This document shows, one piece after another, positions 23,089 through 31,587 of a stretch of DNA of 64,000 nt. Position numbers and translations under genes: made by a program. The notes beneath the pieces are model-generated. The model saw nothing but the letters and a program-made list of their open reading frames with translations. It was not told the origin of the DNA and did no database searches. Each line of letters begins with the position of its first letter. The first letter of the stretch is position 1. Origin of the DNA: Anastatus disparis (lineage: Eukaryota; Arthropoda; Insecta; Hymenoptera; Eupelmidae); the NCBI GenBank assembly GCA_017163975.1, contig JAFFSR010000279.1:668501-732500 (forward strand), given 5' to 3'.

Positions 23089-23478
23089 TTAAACTTCAAC
23101 TTTAGCAATATCCGATCGTCTATTCATTTCTTTAATTATATATTCAATACTTGCAAAATTTCGTTGAGTCATATCATAGACATAAGTTAATTTTTCGTCT
23201 ATTTCTGCTTTATATATTTCAACTTTGTTCTCATATTCTTGTATAGCTTTAGCAACTTCTATAATTTTAGAAGATAAGTAATCAACTTCTTTCTGTAGGA
23301 TATTATTTAGTGAATTCAAACTAATGGCATCATTTGAATCATTAGCCTCTCCAATATTGCAAAGCCGCTTATTTTCTAAATCAAAATGACCATCTGATGT
23401 AACATTGAATCCAATACCTCGAGGACCACGACTCACTTGCGAGCCCTCAAGTTTTCTTCCAAACACATCGAGACTCAT
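23089..23478 (-). CDS. Polinton fibre-like virion protein
   Basis: A 129-residue protein with the start preferred at ATG 23,478 (MSLDVFGRKLEGSQ...), since upstream in-frame codons overlap the next gene and look non-conserved. The N-terminal half has VFGRKL, RGPRGIGFNVTSDGHFDLEN and KRLCNIGEA, an arrangement typical of trimeric fibre or shaft proteins in adintovirus/Polinton elements. The C-terminal half is a long helix (LNNILQKEVDYLSSKIIEVA onward), likely a coiled coil. It ends 2 nt before the integrase start and follows the 23,510-24,502 gene, so three minus-strand genes are closely packed. Attachment or trimerisation is inferred from family resemblance. Confidence 0.6.
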   Translation of the reverse strand: MSLDVFGRKLEGSQVSRGPRGIGFNVTSDGHFDLENKRLCNIGEANDSNDAISLNSLNNILQKEVDYLSSKIIEVAKAIQEYENKVEIYKAEIDEKLTYVYDMTQRNFASIEYIIKEMNRRSDIAKVEV

Positions 23479-23509
23479 GTTACTACTGTTGATTTGAAAA
23501 TTGTGTACG

Positions 23510-24502
23510 TCAATATATATGCCCAGCTTCACGTAGTTCCTCTATGATTGATTGGATTTCATTGTTGTGATTATTATTTCCAGCAGATCGTTCGGCTATT
23601 AATAATCGCAGTCTTTCGACAAGCTCATTCGGATCATCCCAGTAGACTAGATCTATGGAAGTATTCTTTTTTGCTATTTTATATTTAGGTATGAGACCCC
23701 CTCCGCTGGTAGATATTCTACTGCGATCACTGCGGAACATTGGTGCTATGATTTTTGAATATTTTCTACTCTTCGAAGAGCGTATATTCTCACTTTTGCT
23801 ATGTCTTTTTCTATGGGCATTTGTTGCTTCCAGGATAATGCGATAGTTCTTGCGATCTGTTGTACTTAAAAGATTATCATCTGGTTCTTTTTTGAAAAGC
23901 AATTCCATTAGACCACTGCTTTTAGGAAAACTTAAATCTTTCACTTTTATTAGTTTATCATCAAATTGAATTTGTGAATCACCCATCATGTATACCCCAC
24001 TGACTTTTCTCACTCCGTATATGTTATCGATTTTGCTGCGGCTTCCATTTAGCATTGATAAAAAGTCTGTCGGTTCAGTTTCTTTATGCGCAGGTACAAA
24101 TGGTGAATATATAGATTTGAATGATGAATTTGCAGAATTGAATGATGAATTCATCATTGTGCTATTTATCGGAGAAAAATCATCGCCATTAGAAGCATTA
24201 TTATCAAACGCAGAACCCGAGTCATTAATATCGTTTAAAATATAACTTGATTCGTCGAATCTCAATCTTTTTTTGCCGATTTTCTGTTACTGTCTATAGC
24301 TGAAATGTGATTAGAACGTGACACACTTTCAGTTGTCGAATCGACAAGCTTTTCAAGTGGTGTAATAACTGGTTTTAAAGTATCACCAATAACCTTTTCA
24401 AAATCATCTCTCCCCTTTTTAATAAAGAGTATTTTTTTTTAATAGCCTCACGTGCTCGTAAGAGCTCGCTAAGAACATTTTTTCTTTCTTAAAGTCAGGC
24501 AT
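23510..24502 (-). CDS. Conserved Polinton protein, probable virion component
   Basis: Starts at ATG 24,502 (MPDFKKE...), about 330 residues, ending at 23,510. The N-terminal part is helical and charged. The middle (24,240-23,930) is Ser/Asn-rich and disordered, followed by SGLMELLFKKEP. The C-terminal part is the recognisable one: GGGLIPKYKI, DLVYWDDPNELVERLRLLIA, EIQSIIEELREAGHIY, a segment very well conserved in arthropod Mavericks. Three frame breaks in A runs (plus-strand T runs 24,478-24,483; 24,432-24,440; 24,269-24,275) split it; the C-terminal 251 residues are intact. It lies between the ATPase and fibre-like genes, in the morphogenesis block. The function is not established. Confidence 0.6.
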
Positions 24503-24545
24503 GCTGACAAGATGCTGTCTACAATCGAACTGCAAAGATTAAGAT

Positions 24546-25241
24546 TTATACTTCCTTTTTAATGGCAAAACAGTCAAATCCTTTTCTATATCTACCATCA
24601 TTCATTGCTCTATCTTTGTCAATAACAACAAATCCATACTTGTCATTCTTCCAGCATTCAGTACAAAGATTTCGAAATTCATTTAAAGTTAAGTCAGTAT
24701 TCACATGGTCTTCATAGATATGTTTAAGATTAACATCATCTTGACGATAAATTACCATCAAATTAATATTGTCCCTGATGAGATGTTTCGGTATATGAGC
24801 ATATGACTGACATAGATAAAAGCTATCTACACTTTTGTGTCTCCCCATACAGAAAAAAGCTCTGACGTTATCCTGCTTCTCACAAGCCACATCGTCAAAA
24901 ATTATAATTGAATTTGGTAGGGCTTCATCTGGAGACACTACAGATGCATGTTCACTGAACGGTAGATATGATATACCTTCAATTGGCTCTAAAACTTTTT
25001 GAAGAAATTGATATTTCGGTTGATTTAAGGATTTAGAGTATACATACAAATTTTCAAATCTAAGACCATTAGGGTGTGTAATTAGAGCCAATAAACTATT
25101 AGTTTTTCCACAGTTTGATGGGCCACAGAATACTGCTCGTATATTATCTGGAAGTAACTCCCCATGTCGCTTTTTTCTTTTCGTTTTCTCAAAATCAAAG
25201 TTGGCGACGGGAAGTTTGACGTTCTGCTCAGTAAAATCCAT
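24546..25241 (-). CDS. Packaging ATPase (A32/FtsK-HerA type)
   Basis: Intact frame of 231 residues from ATG 25,241. Walker A is GPSNCGKT (about residues 40-47) and Walker B is SIIIFDDV (about residues 111-118). A sensor-like segment LCQSYAHIPKHLIRDNINLM follows, then the C-terminal helical part. This arrangement is that of the A32-like genome-packaging ATPases of Polintons, adintoviruses and large DNA viruses. They pump the genome into preformed capsids. It is one of the few Polinton genes here without a frame break. It is transcribed divergently from the PLA2/protease gene, with 98 bp between the two start codons. Confidence 0.92.
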   Translation of the reverse strand: MDFTEQNVKLPVANFDFEKTKRKKRHGELLPDNIRAVFCGPSNCGKTNSLLALITHPNGLRFENLYVYSKSLNQPKYQFLQKVLEPIEGISYLPFSEHASVVSPDEALPNSIIIFDDVACEKQDNVRAFFCMGRHKSVDSFYLCQSYAHIPKHLIRDNINLMVIYRQDDVNLKHIYEDHVNTDLTLNEFRNLCTECWKNDKYGFVVIDKDRAMNDGRYRKGFDCFAIKKEV

Positions 25242-25339
25242 GTTTACGTAACAAAGTCAAATCTAAGATTGACCTTTTCAAAATATAAACGCTTGTTTTA
25301 TATTTTGATCATCAGTTGTAAATCAGCACTCGAAGAGAG
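25242..25339. promoter_or_regulatory. Bidirectional Polinton promoter
   Basis: Plus side: TATAAA at 25,284-25,289 and TCAGT at 25,312-25,316, with 30 bp from the TATA start to the initiator A; ATG at 25,340. Minus side: a TATAAAA box on the complement near 25,303-25,297, directed at the ATPase ATG (25,241). The whole late-gene divergence fits in 98 bp. Confidence 0.65.
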
Positions 25340-26482
25340 ATGCTCGTACACAAATCACAGAAGCACCCTAAGGGTAAAGGGTTACTTGATAAAGTAATCA
25401 ATAACTTACCTATTGAAATGCATATTCCTGGATATCAATATTGTGGTCCCGGAACAAAACTGAAAAAGCGTCTAAAAAGAGGTGATGCAGGTATCAATCC
25501 ACTTGATCAAGCATGTAAAGAACATGACATATCTTATTCTGATAAAAATGCTAATCGAAAAGTAGCTGACATGAAGCTCGCTGATAAAGCTTGGCAGCGT
25601 GTTAGAGCCAAAAATGCAAGTCTTAGCGAAAAGCAACTGCTTTTGTTGTTGCAAATGCTATGAAATTAAAAGGAAAGACAGGAATGGGTGTAAAATTGAG
25701 TAAATTAGTAACTGCAAGTAAAAAATCATTAAAACCAAGTAAACATTCTCGCAAAGTTATACAGTCCGCTTTAAAAGGTGCACGTGAAGCTCTCAAGATT
25801 GTTGGCGGTAAGAAAAAATTATCATTCCACGTATTCTACCTGTTCCATCAAAAATAGGTGGCGCTCTGCCTTTTCTCATACCATTGTTCGCAGCACTAAG
25901 TGCAACTGGTGCTCTGGCTGGAGGAGCTGCTGGAATAGCTAAAGCAGTAAATGAGGCTAAAGCTGCACAGAAAAATTATGAAGAAAGTAAGAGACATAAT
26001 AAAACTATGGAAGCTATTGCTCTAGGAAAAGGTCTCTATCTTAAACCATATAAAACTGGAATGGGATTATTTATGAAACCTCATATCGGTAATGGTCAAG
26101 TTAAAAAAAAAAACTTCGATTTAACTTTGCCAAATCGTGCACTGACTGACTATGATCTTATAAAGTATGCTCGTATGATGAAAATCCCATATTTTCGAGA
26201 TGTTTTCATGAGAAATAATCTACCTTCTGATGGCCCATGGCATAACGAATCTGCTATAGTTAACTTAGATGATTTTCAAAACAAAGGCACTCACTGGGTA
26301 TGTTATCGAAAACGAGGTTCTGAAGTGATTTATTTTGATAGTTTTGGTGATCTTAAACCCCTATAGATCTCATGTTATATTTTAACGTGAAAGAAGTGAA
26401 ATACAACTATAAAAGATATCAAAATTTTGACTCATTTATTTGTGGACATCTTTGTCTTCAATTCTTGTGTGAAAGACTATAA
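25340..26482 (+). CDS. PLA2-like / core-like / adenain-type protease reading
   Basis: Three modules follow one another without intervening stops, except at single-base slips. Residues 1-107: a phospholipase-A2-like domain with Ca loop YCGPGTKL and catalytic CKEHDISY, as in parvovirus VP1. Then a Lys-rich core-like part (25,660-25,857) and a hydrophobic glycine/alanine stretch (ALPFLIPLFAALSATGALAG, about 25,865-25,924), resembling adenovirus pVI/pX-type proteins. From about 26,110 an adenain-type cysteine protease: GTHWVCY (His), VIYFDSFGD (Asp), and GHLCLQF with the nucleophile Cys near 26,450, ending at 26,482. Breaks: A run 25,629-25,632, A run 25,813-25,818, C run 26,358-26,361. Roles: endosomal membrane breach and virion maturation. 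Whether this is one fused protein or two overlapping genes cannot be settled here. Confidence 0.8.
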
Positions 26483-26513
26483 AAGAAGAGTTTTCAGACA
26501 AGCAGGATCATTC
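26478..26513 (+). promoter_or_regulatory. TATA + initiator for the minor capsid gene
   Basis: TATAAAAG at 26,478-26,485 overlaps the protease stop codon. TCATTC at 26,508-26,513 lies 32 bp downstream, and the ATG is at 26,528. The same TCATTC occurs at 27,372 before the major capsid gene. Confidence 0.55.
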
Positions 26514-26527
26514 TTTTTCAAACAGTC

Positions 26528-27217
26528 ATGGAAGATAGTTTCACTTTGAGTCTTTCAGGCAAATCTTCTATCTTAGAAGCGCAATATTTTCCTTCAATAG
26601 AACTACCACAGCATAAGAATTTTGTTTTGGGTTTAGTTGAACTTTTAACATTCAACTCGATTCCCAATGTTGACGATTCGAATAATAAACTTCATATAAA
26701 CGGAGAGAAGATTATTATTATTCCTACTGGCAGTTATGAAATTGATGCTATTAATCAATTTTTGCAAAAAGATTTGAAATCTAAAGGAATCGAATTTTCC
26801 TTAAAAGCTAACAACAATACTCTCAGAAGTGAAATTTATTGCAGCCATGAGATAAATCTTAGACCTCGGGATTCAATAGGCAGTCTTCTCGGTTTCACTC
26901 GTCGCGTTCTTCATGAAGACACTCATCACAGCTCTGATTTACCTGTGAAGATATTGAAAATAAACGCACTCAGAGTAGAGTGTAATATTACTACAGGTGC
27001 TTACATCAACGACAAAAAAGTTCACACGATCCATGAGTTTTTCCCAAAAGTTCCTCCAGGATATAAAATCATAGAAGTTCCATCGCATGTCATATATTTA
27101 CCACTCAATGTTAAAAGTATAGATCATCTTCAAATCCGAATTGTTGATCAAGACGGAAATTTAGTGAATTTCCGAGGAGAGGAAATTACTGTTAGACTTC
27201 ACATAAAATCTGTATAA
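26528..27217 (+). CDS. Minor capsid (penton-like) protein
   Basis: Intact frame of 229 residues. It begins MEDSFTLSLSGKSSILEAQY, contains FVLGLVELLTFNSIPNV, then HINGEKIIIIPTGSYEIDAI, LRPRDSIGSLLGF and the C-terminal LPLNVKSIDHLQIRIVDQDG. This is the single-jelly-roll penton-like protein of Polintons and adintoviruses, which fills the five-fold vertices of the icosahedral capsid. Its position between protease and major capsid genes agrees. The length is normal for the family. No frame break is present. The stop overlaps the start of the next small gene by one base (TAATG). Confidence 0.88.
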   Translation: MEDSFTLSLSGKSSILEAQYFPSIELPQHKNFVLGLVELLTFNSIPNVDDSNNKLHINGEKIIIIPTGSYEIDAINQFLQKDLKSKGIEFSLKANNNTLRSEIYCSHEINLRPRDSIGSLLGFTRRVLHEDTHHSSDLPVKILKINALRVECNITTGAYINDKKVHTIHEFFPKVPPGYKIIEVPSHVIYLPLNVKSIDHLQIRIVDQDGNLVNFRGEEITVRLHIKSV

Positions 27218-27363
27218 TGGGAATCGTTTATAATTCAAGTGTGCATATAAGTCAGCCATCATGTCAACCCACCATCAGTCGTCCAAAGGTACTCAAACCG
27301 TTAACACGGAAGAGCATCCAGTTTCTCAAAAGCATAGGTCTCAAAGTACGTGGAAAAAGATAA
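27217..27363 (+). CDS. Small basic conserved Polinton protein (48 aa)
   Basis: ATG at 27,217 overlaps the penton-gene stop (TAATG); stop TAA at 27,361-27,363. The 48-residue product begins MGIVYNSSVHISQPS and ends LTRKSIQFLKSIGLKVRGKR. It is strongly basic in its C-terminal half (about ten Lys/Arg). A short basic gene in this exact place, between penton and hexon genes, is a recurring feature of arthropod Polintons as I remember them. It may be a packaged DNA-binding or capsid cement peptide; this is inference. The tight coupling to the upstream stop suggests translation by reinitiation. Confidence 0.6.
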   Translation: MGIVYNSSVHISQPSCQPTISRPKVLKPLTRKSIQFLKSIGLKVRGKR

Positions 27364-27393
27364 ATTGTATCATTCTCTGCTGCTTTCAGAAAA

Positions 27394-28634
27394 ATGGACG
27401 AAATTCTAAGCATTCAATCAGGTGTCGCATTCGATGAGTCTATTGCTCATTATGAGGTTCACGCACATCAACCATACTCCACATTAAGTTTCAATAACAG
27501 TGATGAAATCCGTATTTCTATTCAGCATCAAGATTTATGCCTCTTACCATCATGTAGTTACATCCATGTATGTGGAAAATTACAAAAACCAGATGGACAA
27601 GCACTAACTAAAACTAATTTCGTTAACAATGGCATTTGTCATCTGTTTGATGAAATTCGATATGAACTTAATGCTGTAGAGATAGATAAAAGTAAAAATG
27701 TTGGTCTGAGTAGTCTCATGAAGGGATGCACTTCATTTAATCCAAATCAGACTCTAACATTAGAAAATGCAGGCTGGCTTGGTGTTGAAGAAGCAAACAA
27801 AACAATTGTAGATGATCATGGAAATTTTGACGTTTCTATCCCTCTAAGTATGATTTTAGGCTTCGCAGAAGATTACAAGAAAATTGTTGTTAATATGAAG
27901 CATGAACTCATTCTCACAAGATCAAGAAATGATCTAAATGCTATAATACAGGAAGGTACTGTAGCCAACAATGTAACCACATATGAAACTTATCAAATAA
28001 AAATATCAAAGATAGAGTGGTTAATGCCATATGTTATTGCATCAGATAAACAAAAAATCCAGCTGTTAAGTTTCATTGGCAAAGATAATCCTATTTCTAT
28101 GAGTTTTCGTTCTTGGGAGTTATTTGAATATCCTCTTCTTCCAACAACAAATAAACACGTCTGGACGGTAAAAACTTCAAATCAATTGGAGAAACCACGT
28201 TTCGTGATTCTTGGATTACAATCGGGAAAAAAGGATCAAAAACTAAAAATGCCAGTCGCTTTGACCACTGTAATATTAGTAATGTGAGACTTTTCTTGAA
28301 TTCGCAATATTATCCGTACAACAATCTCAATCTTGACATATCTAAGAATCAGTTTGCTATTCTCTATGATATGTATGCTAATTTTCAGAAAAGCTATTAC
28401 GGAAGAGATTCACAGCCATTGTTGACGAAGTCTCAGTTTATCAACTTTGAACCACTCATAGTTATTGACTGTTCACGACAAAACGAATCTCTAAAGAGCG
28501 CTCCTGTCGATGTACGTCTAGAATTTGAGTCTCAAACTGACTTTCCAGCTAATACTTCAGCTTATTGCATGATCTTACACGATCGCATCGTTCAGTACAA
28601 TCCTATTAGTGGAGATGTTCGGAAGCTTGTCTGA
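27394..28634 (+). CDS. Major capsid protein (double jelly roll, hexon-like)
   Basis: ATG at 27,394 and stop at 28,634; about 413 residues. N-terminal MDEILSIQSGVAFDESIAHY, then YIHVCGKL, GICHLFDEIRYELNAVEID, SIPLSMILGFAEDY, NMKHELILTRSRND and IEWLMPYVIASD form the first jelly roll. The second follows after RSWELFEYPLLP and FVILGLQSG, and includes FLNSQYYPYNNLNLDI and QPLLTKSQFINFEPLIVIDC. The family forms the trimeric capsomers of the Polinton/adintovirus icosahedron. The single break is a one-base slip in the A run at 28,245-28,249, about two thirds along the gene. The upstream TCATTC at 27,372 may be an initiator. Length and motif order are normal for the family. Confidence 0.9.
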
Positions 28635-28673
28635 ATTATCTTCACTTTTACGTAAAAAAATTAATATTTCGAA

Positions 28674-29146
28674 ATGGAATATGCGGTAGACATGATTGGT
28701 TTTAAGCAAATGGGTGGTGAATATGTTCTAAAGGAAATAGCAATCATTCCTCTCAACGACAGTGGTGATCCCATCGTTCATCTATTCAAAAACCTTTTTC
28801 ATGGAAAAGGCTCTCTGACAAATTGCAAGAAGAAAACATTCGACTCAAACATAATCATGGAATAGCTTGGAACACTGATGGACTAGATTACTCTCAAATT
28901 GCAAACTTACTCCGTGAACATTTACATGATGCTACAAAAATTTTTGTTATTAATGAATTCAAACGAAAATGGTTGCTAAGATTCAAATTTCCCGTTTATA
29001 ACATCAATGAATACGGATACCCATTAAATCCATCTTTCAAATGCGTTACTGTGTGTACAAACCATAATCCAATTCATAAGACTGTCTGTGCACTACACAA
29101 TGTCAAACTCATGAAATTATTCTATCTCTCACAAAACCATTTATAA
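28674..29146 (+). CDS. Maelstrom-like RNase-H-fold protein B (Polinton)
   Basis: ATG at 28,674 (MEYAVDMIGFKQMGGEYVLK), stop at 29,146, about 157 residues, unspliced. One frame change is needed in the T run at 28,795-28,799. Landmarks: Asp6 in VDMIGF, Glu21 in LKEIAIIPL, LFKN followed by a W-K-R-L-S-like stretch, HNHGIAW and GLDYSQIANLL, KIFVINEFKRKWL, and C-x2-H-x7-C (VCTNHNPIHKTVC) followed by ALHNVK. Each matches the corresponding place in gene A (15,825-16,707): LFKPPMTWRELS, HHGIQW, SGDIPY, VFVKGEQKAQWL and CFNHDLCLRRKPMC. The two genes are therefore diverged homologues. The C-terminal C-H-C spacing followed by CALHNVK is close to what I know of Maelstrom proteins. Assignment rests on motif reading only. 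Confidence 0.6.
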
Positions 29147-29178
29147 GAAGAAAAAAAAAAGTAGAAAAAGTAGAAAAC

Positions 29179-29350
29179 GCTATAGGCATACTAGTTCACA
29201 TTCGGATTCTAAAACACTTGGGCTGTGCTAGAATCCGTACGGGTTCTAACACACCATGGGCTGAGCTAGAATCCGTACGGGTTCTAGCACACCATGGGCT
29301 GTGCTAGAATCCGGGTGTGCCAGTATGCCTATAGCCTATCTACTGAATTT
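29179..29350. repeat. Polinton right end: subterminal palindromes, TIR, target duplication
   Basis: The block 29,179-29,210 is an inward-facing copy of the TIR core (GCTATAGGCATACT...CGGATTCT) in the same orientation as the left TIR. Units of 38 bp start at 29,227, 29,265 and 29,303. Each full unit contains the near-palindrome TAGAATCCGTACGGGTTCTA and CACACCATGGGCT. The TIR is 29,306-29,344 and GAATTT is 29,345-29,350. The whole 166 bp can fold as an inverted repeat. Confidence 0.9.
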
Positions 29351-29867
29351 ATTTATAAAGTCAGTTCAATTGTACAAAATTCAGATAAAAATTGACAAAA
29401 CGTCAGTCAAAAATTAGCTGATTAAGTTGAATTCAACTGTATTTAGAAATGCGCTGTCGACAAAAATTTTCTTTTTTTTTCTAGAAGCTAATCAAGTGTA
29501 GACTCTAATATTATATCATTATTAAAATCTATACTTCAAAGAAAAGAGAAAATTAAGAAGGTTAGCTGAAGGTGGAGAGAGCTAAAGAAAAATGAAGGAA
29601 AAAAGAATAGAGAGTGAAAAAAGATAATAAAAAAAAATATAGTGAAACATAGATGAAGAGAGAAATACATATACTAATACATAACTACTTATTATATAGG
29701 AGTCAATAAAAATTGCTATTCTTATTACGATGAAATGCGCAGATCCGTAGGAGCCAAGAACTGTAGAAAAAGGTAGTTTCGTTTTAATATATAATAACTA
29801 CTAATTATATGGAAAACAATATAGAAAGAAAATCTTATTACAAGAATAATTACACGTACCCTTAGAG
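29351..29867. other. AT-rich flank right of the Polinton
   Basis: No gene seen. GAAAAAGGTAGTTTCGTTTT and an ATATAATAACTA-type stretch near 29,768-29,805 recur diverged near 46,190-46,215. Confidence 0.45.
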
Positions 29868-30098
29868 CTCATATACTATGGAGGAAGCATGCCGTGTTAA
29901 AAAGTGGTGGCAACTTTAGGTAGAGAGAAAGAAAATATCAACTTAAATCCTATCTCTCTCGCGTAACGCTCCCGTAAGCGCTGCACCAGAAAGACAGTAT
30001 TTAAGTATTTATTTTCTTTCTTTCTCACATCATCGTTAAAATATCCACCAATTTACCATATAACATGCTGCCTCCACGTATATATACTCAAAGCACAT
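29868..30098. repeat. Inverted-repeat (MITE-like) element
   Basis: About 230 bp with imperfect terminal inverted repeats of about 65 bp. The left end runs CATATACTATGGAGGAAGCA. The right end as its complement runs TATATACGTGGAGGCAGCAT. Inner parts also pair (GTGGTGGCAAC against a GGTGGATATTTT-like stretch). No coding capacity. Confidence 0.5.
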
Positions 30099-31563
30099 AC
30101 TTAAAAAATGCACGAATCCTAAGAACCGGAGATTCGTCGAAGAAGGTGGTAAATATTTTAATTACAATAATATTTAAAATTCACTGAAAAGTAAATAAAC
30201 TTTAGAATATTAAATTTGAATATACGTTATTGTATATGTAAACAAATATTAAAGAAAAGCTTAAGTTTATTACACATAGAATATAAGACTAAGTTTAAAT
30301 TTGTCATATATGGAATGTCATGTAGTTCTGTTCGATTACATGCATATAATTAACTTCACTGATTTTCAATAAAGAGAAAATATGTGTAGTTTAATATTTA
30401 AAATAAAAATATAATAAACGACAACAACCAATAAATTTCGAATGAAGATTTACTTTATATTAAAAATCAGTGAAATTAAATAATAGAAAGTAATTAAATA
30501 GAACCAGGAACATAAAAAAAAATAGAAAACTCAAGCTTCATTTCCAAGAATATTTCACATTAAATAGTATATTTTTTACCTAGGGAAAAAAGTATAGATA
30601 TTAGCTTCCTTTTCATTTTATTGCCAAATTTCCAGAAAAGAAATGCATTAGCTTGTAGTATGTGCCATAATGATTATTTAGATAAATTTTCAAATAAATT
30701 CATTCATTAGCTTTTAAGATATTTGGATTCCTGTACAAAATTGAAAAATTTTAATAAATAATTTTGGAACCCAAAATTCTCAATAACTAATGACTGAATT
30801 TATTTAAAAAATTAACCGAATAATCTTCATGGTACATACTACAAGCTAATGCATTTTTTTATTGAAAATTTTGCAATAAAATGTAAAGATAGTGAATATT
30901 TATGAATACAGGTGTAGTGTCCATTTTACATCCCCTTAAGAGAAATATATTAATTTTAAGAATATATCTAATGACCTCATTTGAAAAATTATCATAACAT
31001 AATATAAAAATATTTTTTTAGTATCTTTTTAACATACGTTTCATAAAATACAATTTTAAAAAGTAATATTTTTTGCATTAAATTATTTCTAATAGTCAAA
31101 TATATAGAAAGTAAAATATATGAAATATGGATAAATTTTCCTGATTATGTCTATAATTATGAATTCATATATATGATCTGTCTAGATGGAAGTAAAATTT
31201 TCCATAAAATAGTAAACATTTCAAAGAAAATTTACTTGTGATTTGCAAAACATTTATTAAGAATGCGGAAAATAAATAATATTCTTAAATATCACTCTAA
31301 AATTTGTATCAAATATAATGATTGGAAATTATCATTATGCTATTAGATTGGATTTATTGTTGAAGTTACATTATATTTCACTCTAAATAATCTATACTTA
31401 TAAATTTACATAATATTTTATATAAATTATGGAAATGATAATCACGAATCTAATAATATTTTATTCTATAAATAAAAAGTTTACACAATCATTATAATTA
31501 ATAACTTATAAATTATTGTATTATTTTATAAAATACAATTTCAACTTAAATAATTAGCTTTAA
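30099..31563. repeat. Old dispersed AT-rich repeat, copy A (copy B split at 55.6-60.0 kb)
   Basis: Sequence from about 30,580 to 31,563 matches, with divergence, 55,900-56,588 joined to 59,610-59,960. Shared landmarks: GTGTAGTGTCCATTTTACAT, CTGATTATGTCTATAATT, CTGTCTAGATGGAAGT and ATCACTCTAAAATTTGTAT. Non-coding. It serves as the target of LINE copy 2 (at 31,564-31,568) and, in copy B, of the fold-back element at 56.59 kb. Confidence 0.65.
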
Positions 31564-31587
31564 GTTAAGTGACGAAATTTTTCAAAT

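Larger units (their letters stand above)
12221..29344. mobile_element. Polinton/Maverick (adintovirus-like) element, 17.1 kb
   Basis: Both ends are visible. A 39-bp perfect inverted repeat begins AGTAGATAGGCTATAGGCAT at 12,221-12,259 and ends as its complement at 29,306-29,344. The 6-bp GAATTT is present directly outside both ends (12,215-12,220 and 29,345-29,350). AG...CT ends plus a 6-bp duplication are the Polinton hallmark. Inside are the full Polinton core: polymerase B, chromodomain integrase, packaging ATPase, adenain-type protease, minor and major capsid genes, plus PLA2, fibre-like, OB-like and two Maelstrom-like genes. Size is within the usual 15-20 kb range. Genes lie on both strands in blocks. 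Reading frames are interrupted about a dozen times, almost always by one base in a homopolymer. Confidence 0.96.

Noticed and set aside
17261..28634. The set of capsid, polymerase and protease genes considered as a free (exogenous) virus genome
   Set aside because: TIRs flanked by a 6-bp target duplication and surrounding host-type repeats show that it is integrated as a Polinton.
29868..30098. Considered as a tRNA-derived SINE or RNA gene because of its internal pairing
   Set aside because: No A/B box, cloverleaf or tail was found; the pairing is that of simple terminal inverted repeats.
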